Shown one piece after another: positions 1 to 5,540 of a stretch of DNA of 5,540 bases. Every line of letters begins with the position of its first letter. Position 1 is the stretch's first letter. Both the position numbers and the translations under genes were made by a program. The stretch spans positions 1-5,540 of the forward strand of contig DXGD01000126.1 in assembly GCA_019114115.1 (NCBI GenBank), written 5' to 3'. The stretch comes from Candidatus Nesterenkonia stercoripullorum (GTDB lineage Bacteria > Actinomycetota > Actinomycetes > Actinomycetales > Micrococcaceae). The notes under the pieces were generated by a model. It did no database searches. It was not told the origin of the DNA and saw nothing but the letters and a program-made list of their open reading frames with translations.

Positions 1-170
1 TGCTGGAACTCGCCGATCTCTTCGGGCAGAGCCAGCATGATCGAGGCGCACTCCGGGTCGGCTGCCTCAGGAGCGGGCTCCACTGTGGCAGCTGGCGAGC
101 ATGCGGCCAGCGGCAGGACCGCGAGCCCGCAGACCAGCGCTGAGAGCTGAGACAAGCGGTTGGCGTACAT
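1..170 (-). CDS. DUF3515-like lipoprotein, N-terminal part (cut by left edge)
   Basis: This is an open frame from an ATG at 170-168 that runs off the left edge after 56 codons. The N-terminus is a lipoprotein signal peptide: a short n-region with Arg5, a hydrophobic stretch at about residues 11-22, and the lipobox LAAC with Cys24 as the predicted lipidated residue. The mature part starts SPAATVEPAPEAADPEC and continues into SIMLALPEEIGEF. As I recall the family, a Pro/Ala-rich lead, a DPxC motif and an 'LP(D/E)' helix mark the start of the actinobacterial DUF3515 domain, whose function is unknown. It is often encoded near ddl, thiL, the DAK2 gene and recG, which fits the neighbours here. An in-frame TAG lies three codons upstream of the ATG, so no earlier start is possible. 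Only about a third of a typical protein is visible. The lipoprotein call is firm; the family call is good but rests on a short stretch. Confidence 0.75.
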   Translation of the reverse strand, partial: MYANRLSQLSALVCGLAVLPLAACSPAATVEPAPEAADPECASIMLALPEEIGEFQ

Positions 171-182
171 CCCACCAGGCTA
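171..182 (-). promoter_or_regulatory. Possible leaderless -10 element for the lipoprotein gene
   Basis: Read on the minus strand, TAGCCT (182-177) fits the TANNNT -10 pattern and is followed by GGTGGG and then directly by the ATG. The spacing would put the transcription start on the A of the start codon, giving a leaderless mRNA. Leaderless transcripts are common in actinobacteria. No -35 element resembling TTGACA is visible 16-18 bp upstream. GGTGGG is too close to the ATG to act as a normal ribosome binding site, which agrees with the leaderless reading but does not prove it. Confidence 0.3.
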
Positions 183-325
183 GTTCACGCAGAGTGTGCG
201 GGCAGGCCGCATGTCGGCGTAATTCCGGCCACACTCCGGACTGTCCTGGCCTGGTCACGGAGTTCATTACGCGAATCGGTCCGCCTCATCGCTTATCCTT
301 GGATGAAGTACAACCTAATGGCGCC

Positions 326-331
326 TATGCT
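326..331 (+). promoter_or_regulatory. Candidate -10 hexamer for the LCP gene
   Basis: TATGCT matches TATNNT and lies in the least GC-rich part of the intergenic region. It would give a transcription start near 338 and a leader of about 63 nt. The best -35-like word, TTGGAT at 299-304, is 21 bp away, further than the usual 16-19. A second possible -10, TATCCT at 294-299, also lacks a good -35. The promoter assignment is therefore weak. Confidence 0.25.
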
Positions 332-389
332 GACACATCATGACGGGGGTCGGCGGGGCACCGGCGCCCGAAGCGCAAGCGAGCAGATG

Positions 390-394
390 AGGAG
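390..394 (+). promoter_or_regulatory. Ribosome binding site of the LCP gene, fixing a GTG start
   Basis: AGGAG lies 6 nt before the GTG at 401. The nearby ATGs at 340 and 387 are in other frames, so this site identifies GTG as the start codon. Confidence 0.85.
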
Positions 395-400
395 AACTCT

Positions 401-1429
401 GTGGCCTATGACGTCGAGCAGACGCGGCCCCGGTCGAGACGCCGTGGACGTAAAGCGGTCTGGATCGTCCTGATTTCTGTGGCGGTGCTCGTCATCGGAT
501 CTCTCACTGCGGCGCTGCTGTATTTGAACTCGCTGGGCAACACCTACGACGACTCGGTGACGACCTTCGAGGACGAGACCTTCCCGGATGAGTCCACCCG
601 CCCGGCCAAGGACGAGGACGACGACTCTGTCAACATCCTGCTGCTCGGCTCTGACGAGCACGGTGGTTCTGGCGAGACCGAGGACCTCCCGAACGTCCCG
701 CAGGGCGGCCGTTCGGACACGATGATGCTGGTCCACATCCCCGGCAACCGCGAGAGCGTGCAAGTCATGTCGATTCCTCGCGACCTCTGGGTGGAGGTCC
801 CCGGCGAGGGTGAGCACAAGGTCAACGCGGCATTGAGCCTGGGCGGCCTGCCGAAGACTGTGGAGACTGTCGAGTCCCTGTTCGACGCACGGATCGACCA
901 CATCGCCTCGGTCGACATGATGGGCTTCATCGGGCTGGTCGACGCGCTCGACGGCGTCACCGTCGATTCCGAGTATCCGGAGAGCTTCACCACCGGTGAC
1001 GATTTCACCTTCGAGCCTGGCGAGCAGGAGATGGACTCCGAAGAGGCACTGTCCTTCGTACGGCACCGCGCCAGCTTCCCGGATGGGGACCTGCAGCGCG
1101 TGCGCAACCAGCAGGCCTTCATCCGAGGGGTGCTCCAAGAGACGCTGTCACCCTCGAACCTGGCCAACCCGGGCCGGATGCAGGACATGGTCAGCACCTT
1201 CTCGCCGTACCTCGTGGTGGACGAGACGTTAGATTCCGGCACGGTGGCCTCTTTGGGCTGGGAGCTGCGCGGCGGACTGGACAATATCCAGATGTTCACC
1301 GTTCCGACCGGCGGCGACGGGTACTCCGATGACGGCCAGTGGATCTTCTACCAGGATGAGGAGCAGATGGCCGAGATAGCAGAGGCCATGGATGCTGATA
1401 CTCTGCAGGAATATGCCGATAGTCTGTGA
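401..1429 (+). CDS. LytR-CpsA-Psr (LCP) family cell-wall glycopolymer ligase
   Basis: LCP proteins move an undecaprenyl-pyrophosphate-linked glycopolymer (teichoic acid, arabinogalactan or capsule-type) onto peptidoglycan at the outer face of the membrane. This 342-residue protein has an Arg-rich cytoplasmic tail (residues 9-18), one membrane helix (about 20-42), an acidic outer linker (about 50-76, including DEDDD) and then the LCP catalytic domain. Motifs seen in order are NILLLGSD (78-85), RSDTMMLVHI (104-113), SIPRDLW (124-130), KVNAALSLGG (140-149), and FVRHR followed by DLQRVRNQQAFIRGVL (219-244). The Arg and Asp residues in these motifs correspond to the family's pyrophosphate and metal contacts. 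Length is normal for a one-domain LCP protein, and no LytR_C domain follows. The start is GTG at 401 with a good AGGAG site. The polymer attached cannot be told from sequence, and actinobacteria usually carry several paralogues, so I give no gene symbol. The stop is TGA at 1427-1429. Confidence 0.93.
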   Translation: MAYDVEQTRPRSRRRGRKAVWIVLISVAVLVIGSLTAALLYLNSLGNTYDDSVTTFEDETFPDESTRPAKDEDDDSVNILLLGSDEHGGSGETEDLPNVPQGGRSDTMMLVHIPGNRESVQVMSIPRDLWVEVPGEGEHKVNAALSLGGLPKTVETVESLFDARIDHIASVDMMGFIGLVDALDGVTVDSEYPESFTTGDDFTFEPGEQEMDSEEALSFVRHRASFPDGDLQRVRNQQAFIRGVLQETLSPSNLANPGRMQDMVSTFSPYLVVDETLDSGTVASLGWELRGGLDNIQMFTVPTGGDGYSDDGQWIFYQDEEQMAEIAEAMDADTLQEYADSL

Positions 1430-1501
1430 GCGGCAGTCCGTCCTCCCGAGTGAGTGCGGACCCTGCTCCGGATCATGAGGACCGCCCAAGGAGAACGAAA
1501 C
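1430..1501 (+). other. LCP-DAK2 intergenic gap, no clear terminator
   Basis: These 72 bp hold the DAK2 ribosome binding site. A GTCCG (1436-1440) and CGGAC (1457-1461) could pair, but around a 16-nt loop and with no T-run, so I do not call a terminator. TAGTCT at 1420-1425, at the end of the LCP gene, could be a -10 but has no -35 partner. Read-through from the LCP gene into the DAK2 gene remains possible. Confidence 0.4.
1488..1493 (+). promoter_or_regulatory. Ribosome binding site of the DAK2 gene, fixing a GTG start
   Basis: AAGGAG lies 8 nt before the GTG at 1502. The frame is open upstream, with a possible GTG at 1454 and ATG at 1475, but neither has a Shine-Dalgarno sequence. The homologous part of the protein begins soon after 1502, so the shorter start is preferred. 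Confidence 0.85.
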
Positions 1502-2503
1502 GTGAAGGGTAGAGTCAGCGGTGCTGGTGCTGTGCACCGGTGGTTCGCGCTCGCGGAGGATGTCCTCGGAGTGCACTGCGAGCGGCTCAACAGGCTCAAC
1601 GTCTTCCCGGTCCCGGATTCGGATACCGGCACGAATATGCTGGCCTCTGTCCGAGCCTGCCGGCAGGCGCTCGACGGTGTGCGCAGCGAGGACATCGGTG
1701 AGCTGCTGGCTCATGCCGGATCGCAGGCGATGTATGAAGCCCGGGGAAACTCGGGCACGCTACTGGCCGTGCTGGTGTCCGGATTCGCCGAGCGCCTCCA
1801 CGGCCATCGCCGGCTCACTGTAGAGAACCTCAGTGAAGCGATGGAACGGGGCAGCCTGCGTGCCTGGTCAGCCCTGAGCACTCCGGTGCCGGGCACGATG
1901 CTCTCGGTCGTCGACACCGCCAGGGAATGTCTGGCACGCCACGCCAGCGCGGCGCATGAGCCACAGAGCCGCGCCGCACTGGTGGACTGCTTCGAAGATC
2001 TCGTGAGCCAATGTCATCAGGCACTGGTGGAGACGGAATTCCAGCTTCCGGCACTACGCCGCGCCGGCGTCGTCGATTCGGGCGGTTCGGGGCTGTTCCT
2101 CGTGCTCCTGGCGCTGCGAGCCACTGTCATGGGCCATGACGACGTCGATACCGCGCTGCTGGACAAGCTCTCCGGGTGGGATGGGGGCCGTCCGGGCGCC
2201 GCGGGCCACGAGGAGCATGCTGATCATCATCACGAGTCCGACCCCGGGCACACCGGCGTCGAAGTGATGGCCACTGTGCGCTTGGACCCGCTCGGAGGCG
2301 CCTCGCTGCGGCACCGTCTGGACGAGATCGGCGAAGCCGTCATCATCACCCCTATCGACGCGCAGCCCGACAGGGCTGGGTTCTACCGTTGGCGGATCCA
2401 CGTCCACACCGAGGATGAAGCTCACGTGGCCCAGGTGGTGCATGAGGCCGGCGACGTCCAGAACTATTCGGCAAGCCCGCTCTACTCGACTCAGGCCGAA
2501 TGA
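1502..2503 (+). CDS. DAK2 (DhaL/FakA-like) domain protein, C-terminally short
   Basis: The protein has 333 residues. Residues 1 to about 210 form a DhaL-type nucleotide-binding kinase domain. Visible motifs are NVFPVPDSDTGTNM (33-46), whose Asp39 and Asp41 are the expected Mg-ATP ligands, ARGNSGTLLAVL (80-91), GTMLSVVDTARE (131-142) and AGVVDSGGSGLFLVL (188-202). Residues about 253-330 resemble the middle domain of FakA/YloV, with IHVHTEDE (299-306) matching the family's HVHTDDP. FakA, the ATP-binding subunit of the fatty acid kinase that works with FakB, is about 550 residues. The third, C-terminal domain is absent here because the gene stops at the recG overlap. A His-rich linker (236-250) joins the two parts. 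The usual DGDTG is DSDTG, and the Cys I expect at the start of the FakA middle domain (GYCTE) is not seen. Family membership is firm; fatty acid kinase activity is uncertain. A dihydroxyacetone kinase is unlikely given the middle domain and the neighbours. Confidence 0.9.
   Translation: MKGRVSGAGAVHRWFALAEDVLGVHCERLNRLNVFPVPDSDTGTNMLASVRACRQALDGVRSEDIGELLAHAGSQAMYEARGNSGTLLAVLVSGFAERLHGHRRLTVENLSEAMERGSLRAWSALSTPVPGTMLSVVDTARECLARHASAAHEPQSRAALVDCFEDLVSQCHQALVETEFQLPALRRAGVVDSGGSGLFLVLLALRATVMGHDDVDTALLDKLSGWDGGRPGAAGHEEHADHHHESDPGHTGVEVMATVRLDPLGGASLRHRLDEIGEAVIITPIDAQPDRAGFYRWRIHVHTEDEAHVAQVVHEAGDVQNYSASPLYSTQAE
2207..2251 (+). other. Histidine-rich linker segment within the DAK2 protein
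   Basis: Codons 236-250 encode HEEHADHHHESDPGH, with six His and five acidic residues in 15 positions. The segment lies between the kinase domain and the FakA-middle-like domain and follows a Gly/Pro/Ala-rich stretch (228-235). Its composition is typical of a flexible, possibly metal-binding linker. Confidence 0.7.
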
Positions 2504-4752
2504 TCGTGACGGATCAGCCGCTCACGCCGACGACGTCGCTGAGCTCAATCCTGGAGCAGAAGTCCGCCGCGGCGCTGCAGAAGAAGCTCGACATCACCAC
2601 CGTGGGACAGCTCCTGGAGTACCTTCCGCGCAAGTGGATCGATCACGGGCGGCTGTCCTCATTCGCGGACCTGGTGGCAGATGAGCACGCGACGGTGATC
2701 GCCCGGGTGCGCACCAGCGAGCTGCGGAGGATGCAGCGACGTCGCGGCTCGCTGTTGGAGGTGCTGGCCGAGGACGAGTCCGGCGGGCAGATCACGATGG
2801 CGTTCTTCCAGGGCTGGGCGGCTCAGCGGCAGCTCAAGGCTGGGGTCACGGCCATGTTCCACGGCAAGGTGAGCACCTACCGGAACCAGCTCACGCTCAC
2901 CAACCCTGAGTTCTCCGTGCTGGGAGAGGAAGCAGAGGAGGGCGACGCCTCGGCGGGTCTCATCGGGCTGCCCGCAGACGGGGAGAGGGCGCCGATGCCG
3001 ATCTACCCCGCCAAAGCGGGCCTGTCCAGCTGGTCGATCTACCGTATGGTGCGCATGGTCCTGGGCCATGCCCCGGTCGACGACTGGCCTGACCCTCTTC
3101 CGCGCGGTATCCGCGCCGAGCGCAGGCTGCTGGGCCGGTTCGATGCTCTGCGCCACGTCCACATGCCGCGCACAGCCGAGGATCCCGAGCGAGGCTTGGA
3201 GCGGCTGCGCTATGAAGAGGCGTTCATGGTGCAGGCGCTGCTGCGCACCCGGCGTGAGGACGCCTCGCGCGAACCGGGCCAGGCGCGCCCCCCTCGGGAG
3301 GGCGGTGCGCTGCAGTCCTTCGATGAGACGCTGCCCTACGTCCTGACCGCGGGGCAGCGCAGCTGCGGTGAAATACTCTCTGCTGAGCTCGCGGAATCCA
3401 CGCCGATGAACAGGCTCCTGCAGGGTGAGGTCGGGTCGGGCAAGACCCTCGTCGCCCTTCGCGCGATGCTGCAGGTCGTCGACGCCGGCGGCCAGGCGGT
3501 GCTGATCGCTCCGACCGAAGTGCTGGCCGCCCAGCATGAGCGCTCGCTGCGCAGGATGCTCGGAGCTTTGGTCACCAGCGGGATGTTCGCCGGTGCCGGG
3601 ATGCTCGGAGGGGCCCCGGACTCCGGTGGGGCCTCGCCCTTCGCGCTCACGCTGCTCACCGGCTCGCTGAAGACGGCGGAGCGGCGGCGTGCGCTGCTGC
3701 AGATCGCCTCTGGCGAGGCCGGGATCGTCGTCGGCACCCATGCAGTGCTCTCGGAGCAGGTCACGTTCGCCGAGCTGGGTCTGGTCGTCATCGATGAACA
3801 GCACCGGTTCGGGGTCGAACAGCGCAATGCGCTGCGGTCCCGGCCTGGCACCACGCCCCATATGCTCGTCATGTCCGCGACCCCTATCCCTCGGTCAGTG
3901 GCGATGACGGTGTTCGGCGACCTCCAGCTGACTGTCCTGGAGGGCCTGCCCGCGCACCGTCAGCCCATCCAGACCCATATTGCACGGATGAGCCTGGGGC
4001 CCCGGCAGATCGGCAGGGTGTGGGAGCGGATCGCGGAGGAAGTCGCAGCAGGACGCCAGGCTTACGTCGTGTGTCCCAAGATCACCCAGGAGGATGTGCG
4101 GTCCGACCCGGACTCCGGGGTCAGCGTGGAGCAGGATGCCTCAGTGGAGCTGATGAGCCAGACTCTGGCACAGCATCCGCTACTGGGTGAGCTGCGCCTG
4201 GGCAGCCTCCACGGCCGGATGGAATCCGCAGCCAAAGAGGAGGTGATGAGGGACTTCGAGCGTGGCGAGATCGACGTGCTGGTCAGCACCACCGTCATTG
4301 AAGTGGGCGTCGACGTCCCCAACGCCACGGTCATGGCGATCCTCGACGCGGACGCCTTCGGAATCTCCACCCTGCATCAGCTGCGCGGTCGCGTCGGCCG
4401 CGGCGAGCACCCTGGACTGTGCCTGCTGGTGACTCGCCTGCCGGCTGAGCACCCCTCGATGACGAGGCTGGTCGAGGTCTCCGAGACGCAGGACGGGCTG
4501 GAGCTGGCCCGCCGCGATGTCGCGAGGCGTCGAGAGGGTGACGTGCTCGGTGCCTCGCAGGCGGGGAAGAACTCGTCGCTGAGCCTGCTGCGGGCGATCC
4601 GCGACGAGGCCGTCATCGTCCAGGCCGCACAGGACCTCGACCGGCTGGCACAGCAGGATCCCGAGTGGAGCCAGGAACCCGCGCTGAGCGCCGAGCTTCA
4701 GGAATGGACCACACGCCATGACGACGCCGAAGAGTTCATCCAGCGTGGATGA
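2500..4752 (+). CDS. recG: ATP-dependent DNA helicase RecG
   Basis: RecG is a double-stranded DNA translocase that remodels stalled replication forks and branch-migrates Holliday junctions. The 750-residue protein is complete and slightly long for the family. It has an N-terminal helical part, an OB-fold wedge domain (about 64-140), the PMPIYPAKAGLS segment (165-176), and two helicase lobes. Motifs are LTAGQ (282-286), Walker A GEVGSGKT (309-316), APTEVLAAQH (337-346), DEQHRFGVEQR (432-442, the DExH box), SATPIPR (459-465), LHGRM (570-574), TTVIEVGVDVPNA (597-609) and QLRGRVGRG (627-635). The C-terminal translocation motif is at about 664-689, with GDVLGASQAG conserved. There is an acidic insert at 142-162 and a Gly-rich insert at 361-379. 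The ATG overlaps the DAK2 stop as ATGA, and no Shine-Dalgarno sequence lies upstream, so translation is probably coupled to the DAK2 gene. No catalytic residue is missing. Confidence 0.97.
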   Translation: MIVTDQPLTPTTSLSSILEQKSAAALQKKLDITTVGQLLEYLPRKWIDHGRLSSFADLVADEHATVIARVRTSELRRMQRRRGSLLEVLAEDESGGQITMAFFQGWAAQRQLKAGVTAMFHGKVSTYRNQLTLTNPEFSVLGEEAEEGDASAGLIGLPADGERAPMPIYPAKAGLSSWSIYRMVRMVLGHAPVDDWPDPLPRGIRAERRLLGRFDALRHVHMPRTAEDPERGLERLRYEEAFMVQALLRTRREDASREPGQARPPREGGALQSFDETLPYVLTAGQRSCGEILSAELAESTPMNRLLQGEVGSGKTLVALRAMLQVVDAGGQAVLIAPTEVLAAQHERSLRRMLGALVTSGMFAGAGMLGGAPDSGGASPFALTLLTGSLKTAERRRALLQIASGEAGIVVGTHAVLSEQVTFAELGLVVIDEQHRFGVEQRNALRSRPGTTPHMLVMSATPIPRSVAMTVFGDLQLTVLEGLPAHRQPIQTHIARMSLGPRQIGRVWERIAEEVAAGRQAYVVCPKITQEDVRSDPDSGVSVEQDASVELMSQTLAQHPLLGELRLGSLHGRMESAAKEEVMRDFERGEIDVLVSTTVIEVGVDVPNATVMAILDADAFGISTLHQLRGRVGRGEHPGLCLLVTRLPAEHPSMTRLVEVSETQDGLELARRDVARRREGDVLGASQAGKNSSLSLLRAIRDEAVIVQAAQDLDRLAQQDPEWSQEPALSAELQEWTTRHDDAEEFIQRG

Positions 4753-4821
4753 CGCGTCGACGTCGTCGTCGTGGCGGCTGCCTCCGCAGCGGGGCAGCGC
4801 ATGGAGAGAGGAGAGGGCAGC
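4753..4821 (+). other. recG-rsmD intergenic spacer
   Basis: These 69 bp contain a GTC-rich tract at 4756-4772 and a small hairpin, GCTGC-CTCC-GCAGC, at about 4776-4789, followed by the purine-rich rsmD ribosome binding site. No T-run follows the hairpin, so read-through from recG into rsmD is expected. In-frame GTG (4771) and ATG (4801) codons upstream of rsmD lack a good site and family-like sequence. Confidence 0.45.
4809..4813 (+). promoter_or_regulatory. Ribosome binding site of rsmD, fixing the ATG at 4822
   Basis: AGGAG in a purine-rich run sits 8 nt before ATG 4822. The protein from there begins MSRIIAGSFKGRRL, the standard N-terminus of RsmD. This favours 4822 over the in-frame starts at 4771 and 4801. 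Confidence 0.85.
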
Positions 4822-5388
4822 ATGTCGCGTATCATCGCCGGCTCGTTCAAAGGCCGCAGGCTCGCGTCAGTTCCGCACGATGGGACTCGCCCCACCAGTG
4901 ACCGCGTCAAGGAATCCCTCTTCTCCCGGTTGGAGGGGTATGACGCCATTGTCGACGCCGTCGTCGTCGATCTCTTCGCCGGATCCGGGGCACTCGGGCT
5001 GGAAGCCCTCAGCCGTGGTGCGCGCAGTGCCGAGCTCGTGGACAAGGGCGAGGCCGCGGTGAGGACGATGAAGCGCAACGCAGCCCAGGTCGGCGTCGTC
5101 GATGGCAGTCCACCCCAGGCGACGGTCACCAAGGCCGACGCGGCGAAATACTTGCGGGCCCGCTCAGGGCCGCCTATAGAGCTGCTCTTCCTCGACCCGC
5201 CGTATGCGTTCTCCGCGAAGGAGCTGACGCAGGTGCTGGCCAGCGCCGGCGAACAGCTGCACCCGGCGGCTACCGTCGTGGTGGAACGGGATGCGCGCAG
5301 CGGCGAACCGGAATGGCCGGCTGGGCTGGAGCTCTTTCACGACAGAAGCTACGGCACGACCCACGTCTGGCTTGCCGAACCGGAATAG
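4822..5388 (+). CDS. rsmD: 16S rRNA (guanine966-N2)-methyltransferase RsmD
   Basis: RsmD uses S-adenosylmethionine to methylate N2 of G966 in 16S rRNA on the assembling 30S subunit. The protein has 188 residues, the normal length. The N-terminal RIIAGSFKGRRL (3-14) and RPTSDRVKESLF (23-34) are RsmD signatures. The Rossmann-fold SAM site DLFAGSGALGLEALSRGA spans 50-67, the acidic end of the next strand is ELVDK (71-75), and the catalytic DPPY is at 125-128. The C-terminal YGTTHVWLA (177-185) matches the last strand of the family. In many actinobacteria coaD follows rsmD on the same strand. Here the next gene is convergent, so rsmD appears to end the transcription unit. Confidence 0.96.
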   Translation: MSRIIAGSFKGRRLASVPHDGTRPTSDRVKESLFSRLEGYDAIVDAVVVDLFAGSGALGLEALSRGARSAELVDKGEAAVRTMKRNAAQVGVVDGSPPQATVTKADAAKYLRARSGPPIELLFLDPPYAFSAKELTQVLASAGEQLHPAATVVVERDARSGEPEWPAGLELFHDRSYGTTHVWLAEPE

Positions 5389-5393
5389 TCCGC

Positions 5394-5540
5394 TCAGCCC
5401 GCGCCGGCAGGCCCTTCGGCCGTTGCCCGCCCCTCGGCCCAGGTCCGCAGCTCATCTCCAGTGAGCACCTCGCCAGGGTGCGGGCCAGCCGCCCACAGGA
5501 CCTCCGATTCGCGGGATTCGATCGCGCGGAAGGGCCGCAG
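5394..5540 (-). CDS. Unrecognised protein, C-terminal 48 residues (cut by right edge)
   Basis: A minus-strand frame enters from the right edge and stays open for 48 codons to a TGA at 5396-5394. Its third codon positions are strongly G/C, as in the neighbouring genes. It contains two Trp codons and a protein-like segment, EVLWAAGPHPGEVLTG, then ELRTWAEG and a low-complexity Ala/Gly/Pro tail (about 38-48). This composition supports a real gene end rather than a chance frame. I do not recognise the family, and no catalytic motif is visible. It converges on rsmD with 5 bp between the stop codons. Confidence 0.6.
   Translation of the reverse strand: MRPFRAIESRESEVLWAAGPHPGEVLTGDELRTWAEGRATAEGPAGAG
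5406..5427. terminator. Weak hairpin between the convergent gene ends
   Basis: GGCA-GGCC, a CTTC loop, then GGCC, a two-base GT bulge and TGCC can form an eight-pair GC-rich stem 18 bp after the rsmD stop. It lies inside the last codons of the minus-strand gene. No T-run follows on the plus strand, so it could at best slow polymerase leaving rsmD. It may simply reflect the Gly/Ala-rich coding sequence. Confidence 0.25.

Larger units (their letters stand above)
171..400. other. Divergent intergenic region between the lipoprotein and LCP genes
   Basis: These 230 bp separate two divergently transcribed genes and must hold the promoters of both. I see no convincing coding frame here. Short repeated words occur (TCCGG twice around 224-239, CCTGG twice around 244-253), and there is a small GGGC/GCCC dyad at about 356-369. 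None is long enough to call an operator. The stretch at about 255-345 is less GC-rich than the flanking genes, as expected for a promoter region. Confidence 0.6.

Noticed and set aside
67..267. Alternative minus-strand frame over the left-edge lipoprotein
   Set aside because: It overlaps the frame that has a signal peptide, lipobox and DUF3515-like start. Its own translation is Arg-rich and has no such features.
101..343. 80-codon plus-strand frame starting at 101
   Set aside because: It is antisense to the lipoprotein and then crosses the promoter region. It has no ribosome binding site and an Arg-rich, uninformative sequence.
338..1138. 266-codon open frame on the minus strand opposite the LCP gene
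   Set aside because: It is antisense to a gene with clear family motifs. Its protein is rich in Arg, Val, His and Asp, with no recognisable domain, as expected from the reverse of GC-rich codons.
2659..3861. 400-codon open frame on the minus strand opposite recG
   Set aside because: Long antisense frames are common in high-GC genomes. This one covers the RecG wedge domain and first helicase lobe, has no recognisable motif and is Arg/Gly/Gln/His-rich.
4180..4719. 179-codon open frame on the minus strand opposite the end of recG
   Set aside because: It is antisense to the RecG second lobe and translocation motif, and shows no family signature.
4776..4789. Small GCTGC/GCAGC hairpin between recG and rsmD
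   Set aside because: It is a five-pair stem with no T-run, too weak to call a terminator, and rsmD is expected to be read through from recG.
4756..4969. Near-repeat of a GTCGACG(T/C)CGTCGTCGT tract at 4756-4772 and 4951-4967
   Set aside because: The second copy encodes VDAVVVD in rsmD and is explained by codon bias for Val and Asp. One short match at this GC content can be chance.
1..5540. Search for a new system, mobile element, CRISPR array, tRNA or small RNA
   Set aside because: No terminal repeats, transposase or integrase motifs, spaced direct repeats, or tRNA-like folds were seen. The genes fit ordinary actinobacterial housekeeping synteny.

Overview
This window reads as a chromosomal housekeeping segment of a high-GC Gram-positive bacterium. 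An actinobacterium is most likely, probably from the Micrococcales or a nearby group. The reasons are the strong G/C bias at third codon positions, two GTG starts, a LytR-CpsA-Psr (LCP) cell-wall ligase, a lipoprotein that looks like DUF3515, and the DAK2-recG-rsmD gene order known from actinobacteria. The genus is not determined. The acidic outer linker of the LCP protein would fit a salt-tolerant relative, but that is weak inference.

Layout, left to right. Positions 1-170 (minus strand) hold the N-terminal part of a lipoprotein that runs off the left edge. Positions 171-400 are a divergent intergenic region with candidate promoters on both sides. Positions 401-1429 (+) encode a complete membrane-anchored LCP protein. 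After a 72-bp gap, 1502-2503 (+) encodes a DAK2/FakA-like kinase protein that lacks the usual C-terminal domain. It overlaps recG (2500-4752, +) by an ATGA junction, and recG has no visible ribosome binding site of its own. After 69 bp comes rsmD (4822-5388, +), the 16S rRNA G966 methyltransferase. Only 5 bp separate its stop from the stop of a convergent minus-strand gene (5394-5540), which is cut by the right edge and which I do not recognise.

The plus-strand genes probably form one or two transcription units: LCP alone or with DAK2, then DAK2-recG-rsmD. Their products act in separate processes: attaching polymers to the cell wall, lipid or acyl-phosphate metabolism, rescue of stalled replication forks, and ribosome maturation. 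The grouping is therefore conserved synteny rather than one pathway.

I found no mobile element, CRISPR array, RNA gene or defence module, and no convincing new system. The points most worth a second look are the short DAK2 protein with a histidine-rich linker, the LCP gene lying where actinobacteria often carry thiL, the apparent dependence of recG on translational coupling, and a possible leaderless promoter for the lipoprotein.
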